6,611 bases of DNA from Actinomycetota bacterium (GTDB taxonomy: Bacteria; Actinomycetota; Humimicrobiia; Humimicrobiales; Humimicrobiaceae): assembly GCA_023475715.1 (NCBI GenBank), contig JAMCVO010000256.1, positions 1-6,611 on the forward strand, given 5' to 3'. The notes under the pieces were generated by a model. The model ran no database searches, was not told where the DNA came from, and worked only from the letters and a program-made list of their open reading frames with translations. A program made the position numbers and the translations under genes. This document shows, in pieces, positions 1 to 5,292 of the stretch (the stretch's first letter is position 1; each line of letters opens with the position of its first letter).

Positions 1-193
1 AATCAACAAATCTCACTTAAACCAACCACCTTTTTTGTAAATTTTCATTTCTATTATAAAGCTAGTTTGCCTAATTTCAAAATAAATGGTAAAAAATATC
101 AGAATCAGTTAAAAGATTGCAGATTTTGACAGAGATGCAAATGAATGGGAAGTGATAGAATTAAAAACATATCCCGAAAATATTGAGATATAA
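1..193 (+). pseudogene. 3' end of a convergent gene, broken by one frameshift (or sequence error)
   Basis: The plus strand is open from the window edge in frame 1 for 42 codons, to a TGA at 127-129. A second open stretch in the next frame runs from 113 to a TAA at 191-193 and encodes IADFDRDANEWEVIELKTYP followed by ENIEI, which looks like real protein. The two join without a stop if one A is removed from the AAAA run at 111-114. The joined tail then includes NFKINGKKYQNQLK directly before IADFD. At this A+T content a stop is expected roughly every 12 to 13 codons, so two adjoining open stretches that fit a one-base slip are suggestive but not proof. The gene would converge on the minus-strand operon, ending 68 bases from its last stop. 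I do not recognise the family. It could be a decaying gene, an assembly or homopolymer error, or chance. Confidence 0.4.
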
Positions 194-261
194 ATAATAA
201 ATGCAGATGTGTTTTTTCACGGGATTCAAGTGTTTCCTATAGAGTTAATCTATTTCTGAAA

Positions 262-1173
262 TTATTCCTTTATTATCTTAATACCAAGCTCTTCAGCTTT
301 GTTTAAAGCAAAATCTGTTATGTTAACACCAAGACCAACTTTAATTATCTTTGGAGAAACTTTTTGAGATATATCTGAAATATCTTCTGAAGTCAATATT
401 TTGTTTTTGCTGTCCAGTTGAAAAATTGAGCCACTGCTTTTATCAATGCCCCCGGTATTGCCCGTATTTGTTTTTATCTGATCTGGTTTGTCCAAACTAT
501 TGTCCATTTTTTCAAAGATTTTATTAACAAGCATACTTGTTTTTAAAAGTTCTCCGTATAAAATAAACTTTGAATTACTTTCGACAGCATCAAAAAGTGC
601 AAACGCTTCATTATGGTCCTTTGCTCCAACAATAATTCCATGATAAGGCATTATAGCAACCAAAGCCTGCCCTTTCTTTTTTAAATCTTCAAACATCGAA
701 ATTATCATATTGTTTTCATCGTCTGATAATGGTTGAATCCCCTCCGGGACAACCGGAATTTCAACAATATTGTAATACTGTGCAACTTCGGTCGCACCCC
801 AAACTTTAACTCCCTGAGAAACAAGAAGGGGGCTGTAAAACGTATTTCCATGAATTGTACAATTAATATCCTGAAATTTCCTGAGTATTCCGTAATGCAG
901 ATCGGCTTCACGTGATAAGGTTTCCTTTCTGCCCTCTAAAAGATTTTTATCTATATCTGTCACTAAAATGTTGTCTGGTCTTAATTTCCATCTGTATTTA
1001 TCTGCACTATGAGTTTGGGTAGAATAGATTTTCTCTCCAACCCTTAGAGCCATGTTGCCACCGCTAAAATCTGTCAAACCCCTGTTAATCATATGCTCCA
1101 TTAGTTCAATTATTATTTCTCTTGGTTTCAGGATTTCATCTTCCGTGAAACAAATCAACTTATCTTCCGCCAT
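262..1173 (-). CDS. Class II (metal-dependent) sugar-phosphate aldolase, fuculose/rhamnulose-phosphate type, with C-terminal extension
   Basis: Class II aldolase/adducin-fold protein of 303 residues, expected to split a ketose-1-phosphate into dihydroxyacetone phosphate and an aldehyde in the cytoplasm. Family marks are the phosphate-site loop SGGNMALR (37-44), the catalytic-acid region SREADLHYG with Glu89 matching Glu73 of E. coli FucA, the metal region IHGNTFYS (107-114), and PYHGIIVG (176-183) with the late zinc His178. The usual HxH is HxN here: His108 is kept and Asn110 replaces the second histidine, which may change metal binding. FucA is about 215 residues and RhaD about 274. Here the core ends near residue 225, then comes a Thr/Asn/Gly/Ser-rich linker (about 230-252) and a tail (258-303) patterned like the N-terminus of EutQ. 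The ATG start has a GAAAGGA site 5 bases upstream. It is the last gene of the cluster, 86 bases after the kinase. The exact substrate is not determined. Confidence 0.85.
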   Translation of the reverse strand: MAEDKLICFTEDEILKPREIIIELMEHMINRGLTDFSGGNMALRVGEKIYSTQTHSADKYRWKLRPDNILVTDIDKNLLEGRKETLSREADLHYGILRKFQDINCTIHGNTFYSPLLVSQGVKVWGATEVAQYYNIVEIPVVPEGIQPLSDDENNMIISMFEDLKKKGQALVAIMPYHGIIVGAKDHNEAFALFDAVESNSKFILYGELLKTSMLVNKIFEKMDNSLDKPDQIKTNTGNTGGIDKSSGSIFQLDSKNKILTSEDISDISQKVSPKIIKVGLGVNITDFALNKAEELGIKIIKE

Positions 1174-1178
1174 TTCTA

Positions 1179-1185
1179 TCCTTTC
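1179..1185 (-). promoter_or_regulatory. Ribosome-binding site of the class II aldolase
   Basis: GAAAGGA on the minus strand, 5 bases before the ATG at 1173. It fixes the start, since no other in-frame start nearby has a comparable site. Confidence 0.7.
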
Positions 1186-1245
1186 TAAAATTTGAAAAAT
1201 AAAAATTATAAATCAGTTCAAAATTTAGCATGTTTTCAATTATAA

Positions 1246-1254
1246 ATTATAACA
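1246..1254 (-). promoter_or_regulatory. Possible extended -10 promoter element before the class II aldolase
   Basis: TGTTATAAT on the minus strand is a perfect TATAAT with an upstream TGn. It lies just after the kinase stop codon and about 70 bases before the aldolase start. The position 17 bases further upstream, inside the kinase 3' end, reads AATCTC and is not a -35 box. TATAAT is frequent by chance in such A+T-rich DNA, so this is only a candidate for a separate aldolase promoter. Confidence 0.25.
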
Positions 1255-1259
1255 CAGAT

Positions 1260-2759
1260 TTAAAATTCGAGATTTAAAATCTTTTTATACTTTTCATATT
1301 TATCTGTCCACCTGGCAGTATTTATGGGCTCATAAAAACTTAAGCTAATGGAATTAATTATTATTTCCCTGCCATCTTCTATTGAATTTATTTCATCTGC
1401 TGCAATCATTTGCGCAAGAAGATTACCGGTAGTTGTTGTCTCTGCAGGTCCTGCTATGAGTGGAAGTCCTGTCGCATCTGACACAGACTGGCAAATTAGT
1501 TTATCCTGTGATCCTCCTCCTACCAGATGCAGAAGTTCAATTTTTCTGCCTACTATTTTCTCCAGTTTTCTTAAATTCAACAGATATTTTAAAGTGATGC
1601 TATCATAAAAAACTTTGACTATTTCTCCGACATTTTGCGGAATTTCCTGACCTGTTTTCTTACAATAGCTAATTACACAATCAGGCATATCAAAAATTTC
1701 CCTTTCAAAAATGGGGTCATCAATATCAATGAAAATATTCTTTTCTGCAGATATAGAGGCTAAATTCATCAAGTCATCCCATTTTATATCCTTACCTGTA
1801 TCTTTAATCCATTTTTTTCTGCACTCCTGAATAATCCAAAGCCCAACCATATTTTTCAGGTAATGGTATTTTCCGGCAAAACCACCCTCATTTCCAAACC
1901 CTAGTTTAAAACCTTCTTCTGTAACAATTGGAGAATCACTTATGATCCCTACCATTGCCCAGGTACCACAGTTAAGATAAGCCCAATTTTTTAACCTGTT
2001 ATTTTTTGAAACCGGTATTGCTGTTATTTCTGAAGTTGTATCATAACATGGCAGGGATACTGTTATTGGTTTGCAATTTAATTCGTCACATAAATTATTA
2101 TTTATACTTCCAATTACCGTTCCGGGTTCAGTAACAGGAACAAAAAGATTCTCAGGTAACCCGAGCTTACCAATTATGGATTTCTCCCATTTCTTGTTTT
2201 TCTGATTCAATAGCTGTGTCAGGGTAGCATTACTGTATTCACATATTATATTTCCTGTTAAGAAGAAATTAAATAAATCCGCTATTTGTAAAAAATAATG
2301 GGCATTTTCAAGAATTGTAGATCCGGATATTTTCATCGAGTAAAGCTGATACAAGCTATTTATTTCTAAGTTCTGAGCCGCTGTTTTTTTATAGATTTCT
2401 TCATTGGAAATCAATTGGTTAATTTTTTTAGAAAGTCCCCGGGTTCTTTTATCCCTATAATGAACAGGATTTGAAATGAGCTCTTTATTTTTATCTAAAA
2501 GTCCGAAATCGCATCCCCATGTCTCCACACCGAGGCTTTCTATTTTTTTGCTAATTTTAAGCGCACCGGCAATCCCTGTTTTAAGTTCAGAATAAAGTCT
2601 TAAAATATCCCAGTAAAGAGTTTCATTGGCAAAAACAGGCCTGTTTTCAAAACGGTGAACTTCATTAAGACCAAGAGTCTTGCCATCGTATTGGCCAATA
2701 ATTGCTCTCCCATTGCTTGCGCCAAAATCAATTGCCAGATAATTTTTTTTATTATTCAT
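1260..2759 (-). CDS. rhaB: FGGY-family carbohydrate kinase, rhamnulokinase-like
   Basis: ATP-dependent sugar kinase of 499 residues that should phosphorylate the ketose made by the upstream isomerase at O-1. It matches E. coli RhaB (about 489 residues) along its length: phosphate-1 loop DFGASNGR (11-18), GVETWGCDFGLLD (77-89), YRDKRT (101-106), YSNATLTQLLN (175-185), catalytic-base motif CYDTTSE with Asp240, phosphate-2 motif NCGTWA (263-268), NEGG (290-293), LKNMVGLW (301-308), and the adenosine motif VGGGSQDKL (413-421). RhaB usually has His before the catalytic Asp; here it is Tyr239, next to the sugar, so specificity may differ from L-rhamnulose. Start: I prefer the ATG at 2759. An in-frame TTG at 2768 adds three residues, and neither has a clear ribosome-binding site. 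It lies 79 bases after the isomerase stop. Fuculose or another deoxyketose are alternative substrates. Confidence 0.85.
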   Translation of the reverse strand: MNNKKNYLAIDFGASNGRAIIGQYDGKTLGLNEVHRFENRPVFANETLYWDILRLYSELKTGIAGALKISKKIESLGVETWGCDFGLLDKNKELISNPVHYRDKRTRGLSKKINQLISNEEIYKKTAAQNLEINSLYQLYSMKISGSTILENAHYFLQIADLFNFFLTGNIICEYSNATLTQLLNQKNKKWEKSIIGKLGLPENLFVPVTEPGTVIGSINNNLCDELNCKPITVSLPCYDTTSEITAIPVSKNNRLKNWAYLNCGTWAMVGIISDSPIVTEEGFKLGFGNEGGFAGKYHYLKNMVGLWIIQECRKKWIKDTGKDIKWDDLMNLASISAEKNIFIDIDDPIFEREIFDMPDCVISYCKKTGQEIPQNVGEIVKVFYDSITLKYLLNLRKLEKIVGRKIELLHLVGGGSQDKLICQSVSDATGLPLIAGPAETTTTGNLLAQMIAADEINSIEDGREIIINSISLSFYEPINTARWTDKYEKYKKILNLEF

Positions 2760-2838
2760 TATCGTCAATGAAATTTAAAAACTTTCTATTTTTTTGTCTT
2801 ATTTTGGTTTACAAGATCTCAATCAAGCTTTTATAGAA

Positions 2839-4182
2839 TCAATCTATGTTTACACAATAAATTTTAAGCATTTTGCAAATTTCCAGAAATATATCTTTAT
2901 AATCACCAAATGCCACCATCCAGTGATGCCCGAATCCTTCATTTCCAATAATATTTATGAGATCTTCCACATTAGTTTTAAATTTAACATTAACGGGATT
3001 TCCATAATAAGTCAGTTTATCCTGAGCAGCACTGGTACCTGTTAATATGCACATCCTGTAGGTTAACTCATTGCCGACCAGATTGATTACCGTGACTTTT
3101 CTGCCGCCTTTCTTAACCGGGTAATAGACTCCCAATCCTGATTTAACTTCATATTGTTTATCAAGAATTATATCAGACATTCTGGAAGCACAGCTGAAGG
3201 GCCCACCGCCGCAGTGTGAAAACATTATTTGGTTCTCATTTTCATATTCAATAATAAAATCAGAATTCAAGCTGGCTTTTCCGGTTATTAAATTAAATGC
3301 TGACATTATTATTGCAGAATTTACATCACCCTCACATGCTGCAACAATGCCTTCATCATTTAAATTTGAAACTGCAAGGCAAGTTTTTCCTTTTACAGCC
3401 GGCGTCGGAAAACAATTAATGGCAATTGAATCAAGATTTAAATCTTTGGCTAATTCCAGTAAAGCATAATAGAAGCTAAGGGATTCCGAAAGTACCTCTT
3501 TGCCAACCATCACTTTGCCAATATTTTTCTTTATATAATCTATCCTTGAGTCAATTTTACTTCTGAAATTTTCTCTGGCTTTTTCAACATAATCATTCAG
3601 CTTATAAAAATCCACCGGCACAATTGTCGGGCCGAATACTTTTTTAACTGCAAATATATCAAAATTTAAGCTAAGCATTATTTCAGGTATGTAGCCTATG
3701 AGGCCTATTCTCAAATTCCTCAACCTTCTGACAACAGCTGCCGCAAAGCAATAATCAATTATTTTCTTTTGAACTTTGACCTCGGATATTTCTCCAAAAA
3801 CAAATTTAAAATCAAAACCCAATTCTTTCAGGGAAGCTGAGATAACCTGTGCCCCATTTATGCCGACAGTTTGCGTGGATAATGAAGTTGTAAATACAAT
3901 TACGGGCTTATTTAAATTGCTGATAACTGCCAATGCAAGAGAATCAGGAGTCCAGACAGCCACTACCAGGATTATGATATCCAAATTTTCTACCGAAAAT
4001 ATTTCATTGGCTTTTTTTGCATCCTTTTCATTCTTTACAATAAAATCAATATTTTTATTTTCAACATCTAACTTATTCAAAACCTTTATAAACTTTTTTT
4101 GATAATTTTCTAATTTATCCTGATCCAGATCAAATCCGTCAATACAGGTAAAGACAATTCCTGCTTTTGGTTTTATTTTCAA
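2839..4182 (-). CDS. L-fucose isomerase-like sugar isomerase (FucI/AraA superfamily)
   Basis: Protein of 447 residues of the fucose/arabinose isomerase superfamily (COG2407-like), expected to convert an aldose to its ketose with a divalent metal in the cytoplasm. The N-terminal Rossmann-like half has IILVVAVWTPD (70-80) and VIVFTTS (94-100). The central signature runs through DSIAINCFP (251-259), CLAVSNLNDEGIVAACEGD (268-286) and LITG (298-301), the family's most conserved stretch, with Glu284 and Asp286 as likely metal or catalytic residues. SHCGGGPF (322-329) and GHHW (418-421) supply candidate histidines in the C-terminal barrel. It is shorter than E. coli FucI (about 591 residues), as usual for this branch, and is not an L-rhamnose isomerase (RhaA) by sequence. 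The start is TTG, supported by an AGGGGG site 5 bases upstream and by MKIKPKAGIVF leading straight into the first strand. It is followed by the kinase and class II aldolase, so it is probably the first step on an unidentified deoxyhexose. Confidence 0.83.
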   Translation of the reverse strand: MKIKPKAGIVFTCIDGFDLDQDKLENYQKKFIKVLNKLDVENKNIDFIVKNEKDAKKANEIFSVENLDIIILVVAVWTPDSLALAVISNLNKPVIVFTTSLSTQTVGINGAQVISASLKELGFDFKFVFGEISEVKVQKKIIDYCFAAAVVRRLRNLRIGLIGYIPEIMLSLNFDIFAVKKVFGPTIVPVDFYKLNDYVEKARENFRSKIDSRIDYIKKNIGKVMVGKEVLSESLSFYYALLELAKDLNLDSIAINCFPTPAVKGKTCLAVSNLNDEGIVAACEGDVNSAIIMSAFNLITGKASLNSDFIIEYENENQIMFSHCGGGPFSCASRMSDIILDKQYEVKSGLGVYYPVKKGGRKVTVINLVGNELTYRMCILTGTSAAQDKLTYYGNPVNVKFKTNVEDLINIIGNEGFGHHWMVAFGDYKDIFLEICKMLKIYCVNID

Positions 4183-4187
4183 TATGT

Positions 4188-4193
4188 CCCCCT
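4188..4193 (-). promoter_or_regulatory. Ribosome-binding site supporting the TTG start of the isomerase
   Basis: AGGGGG on the minus strand, 5 bases before the TTG at 4182. It differs by one base from AGGAGG and is the reason for accepting TTG as the start; no in-frame ATG lies near the N-terminus. Confidence 0.6.
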
Positions 4194-4265
4194 ATAAAAA
4201 TTTATTAATAGAAAATTTTATAACCGAAAAATGGATACTTATTATTAACTTATTTAAATAATATC

Positions 4266-4292
4266 TCTATAAGAATAAATCCAAATAGTCAA
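4266..4292 (-). promoter_or_regulatory. Possible promoter before the isomerase-kinase-aldolase genes
   Basis: On the minus strand TTGACT (4292-4287) is a five-of-six match to a -35 box and TATAGA (4271-4266) a four-of-six match to a -10 box. The spacer is 15 bases, shorter than the optimal 16 to 18. It sits in the 132-base gap after the class I aldolase-like gene and would give an untranslated leader of about 80 bases before the TTG start. I saw no operator-like palindrome beside it. Confidence 0.3.
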
Positions 4293-4314
4293 AGCAAGTT
4301 CTAATTTAAAAAAA

Positions 4315-5130
4315 TTATTTATTTAAAAATCCTATTGCATCAACTGCTGTTTTGCCTTCTCTTATAATCATCGCAGTGGCCCTGGTTAATTTCTCTATAT
4401 CTTTTGTTTCAGATAAATTCCTTCCAACCAGGCAGCCTGAGGCGCCGGACTGCATGGCATCATCAATCATTTTCAGAAAATCCGGTTCAGGCATTTTAGG
4501 ACCGCCATTAATAACAACCGGTATCTTTACATAATCAACAAGGTCCGCAAAACTTTCCTTGTCCCCTGTCCAGTTTGTGGAGATAAAATCACATCCAAGT
4601 TCTGCACAAAGCCTTGCAGTAAATTTTAAATATTTGATACCATGTTTTTTCAAATGGCTTTGCTGCGAATCATAAAATCCGGGAAACTCGGCCTCTGCTG
4701 CAAAAACCATTCCAAATCGGTCGCATAAATCGCCTACCTTACCAAGCAATTCCAGAACATAAGGGTCATTTTTCGTTGAAAGCCCGACAAAAAAGCACAC
4801 ACCGTCTGCTCCAATCCGGGCTGCTTCTTCAACCGTAGATATTGCAACTTGCTGAATCGGATCAGGACTTAATGCCGCATAGGTAAACAAATAATCAAGT
4901 ATCCCAATCCTGCCGTTCCATTGGGGTGCACAAAGCCGCAGGAAACCTTTGCTCATGATCATTGCCGTAGCCCCTCCTGCCACAGACTGCTTTACTGCTT
5001 TTGAGACATCTGCCTGGCCAGGATATGGATCTGGTGATGTCAGATTATGGACAGGCGCAAAAATAACAGCCTTGCCATTTTCATCAAATATCCTTCTAAG
5101 TCTTATCGTTTTTCCAGTATTTATTGCCAT
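4315..5130 (-). CDS. Class I aldolase-fold protein of the archaeal FBP aldolase/DhnA/LsrF family, with altered active site
   Basis: Protein of 271 residues with a DeoC/LacD-type TIM barrel, aligned by eye to archaeal class I fructose-bisphosphate aldolases and MJ0400-like enzymes. Shared features are GKAVIFAPVHNLTS (19-32), GGATAMIMSKG (52-62), RLCAELGCDFISTNWTGD (173-190), PVVINGGPK (204-212) and GASGCLVGRNL (229-239), the phosphate-binding end of the barrel. Two key positions differ. Relatives have DIVKTNYTG with a Schiff-base lysine, but here Ser184 takes that place (codon TCC). The usual DHG near the N-terminus is VHN, so Asp is replaced by Val27. The phosphate-binding loops remain, so it may bind a sugar phosphate but is unlikely to use normal Schiff-base chemistry. 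The ATG has a GAAAGGA site 5 bases upstream. The gene is visibly richer in G+C than its neighbours and follows its own likely promoter and operator. Family membership is secure; the reaction is unknown. Confidence 0.8.
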   Translation of the reverse strand: MAINTGKTIRLRRIFDENGKAVIFAPVHNLTSPDPYPGQADVSKAVKQSVAGGATAMIMSKGFLRLCAPQWNGRIGILDYLFTYAALSPDPIQQVAISTVEEAARIGADGVCFFVGLSTKNDPYVLELLGKVGDLCDRFGMVFAAEAEFPGFYDSQQSHLKKHGIKYLKFTARLCAELGCDFISTNWTGDKESFADLVDYVKIPVVINGGPKMPEPDFLKMIDDAMQSGASGCLVGRNLSETKDIEKLTRATAMIIREGKTAVDAIGFLNK

Positions 5131-5135
5131 AATAA

Positions 5136-5142
5136 TCCTTTC
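5136..5142 (-). promoter_or_regulatory. Ribosome-binding site of the class I aldolase-like gene
   Basis: GAAAGGA on the minus strand, 5 bases before the ATG at 5130. It is the same sequence and spacing as before the class II aldolase. Confidence 0.7.
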
Positions 5143-5178
5143 AAATATTATTTTTATTTATAAAGATTTTTCATTAAT

Positions 5179-5188
5179 TAAACGTTTA
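5179..5188. promoter_or_regulatory. Palindromic LacI/CcpA-type operator
   Basis: TAAACGTTTA is a perfect 10-base palindrome with the central CG typical of LacI-family operators. With its flanks (5177-5190) it matches 12 of 14 positions of the Gram-positive catabolite-responsive element TGWAARCGYTWNCW, on either strand. It begins 2 bases downstream of the candidate -10 box on the minus strand, so a bound repressor would cover the transcription start. I saw no second copy in the other intergenic gaps. The regulator could be a local LacI-family sugar sensor or a CcpA-like global one; neither gene is in the window. Confidence 0.5.
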
Positions 5189-5190
5189 CT

Positions 5191-5219
5191 ATAATAACAT
5201 ATTGAATACACTTAATAAA
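5191..5219 (-). promoter_or_regulatory. Candidate extended -10 promoter for the class I aldolase-like gene and downstream genes
   Basis: On the minus strand TGTTATTAT (5199-5191) gives an extended -10 with TATTAT, five of six to consensus. A weak -35, TTTATT (5219-5214), lies 17 bases upstream. The adjoining operator at 5179-5188 strengthens the case. The leader to the ATG at 5130 would be about 50 bases. The rest of the gap (5200-5292) is nearly pure A and T, with no convincing terminator for the preceding gene. Confidence 0.45.
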
Positions 5220-5292
5220 TATCTTTAAAACCAAATTAAAATTATTTACTATATAAATAAAAATATTTTAATATACTTCAAGATTTTTGTTT

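Noticed and set aside
171..225. Inverted repeat ATCCCG ... CGGGAT near the convergent gene ends, considered as a shared terminator
   Set aside because: It has only 6 base pairs with a 43-base loop, and its left arm lies inside the coding-like tail. It is too weak to call.
1348..1608. Plus-strand open frame opposite the kinase gene
   Set aside because: It is antisense to the conserved C-terminal kinase motifs, with no ribosome-binding site and no recognisable protein. The same holds for the plus-strand frame at 3776-4102 opposite the isomerase.
2769..2838. Promoter in the isomerase-kinase gap (TTGATT followed by AATAAG)
   Set aside because: The -10 match is poor and there is no supporting operator or extended element. 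Read-through from the isomerase is simpler.
4250..4261. Perfect 12-base palindrome TTATTTAAATAA between the class I aldolase-like and isomerase genes
   Set aside because: It is made only of A and T in A+T-rich DNA, has no G+C core, and matches no operator family I know. Chance is the simplest reading.
5260..5269. AAAATATTTT palindrome downstream of the URO-D-like gene, considered as a terminator stem
   Set aside because: There is no loop and no G:C pair, so it cannot form a stable intrinsic terminator hairpin.
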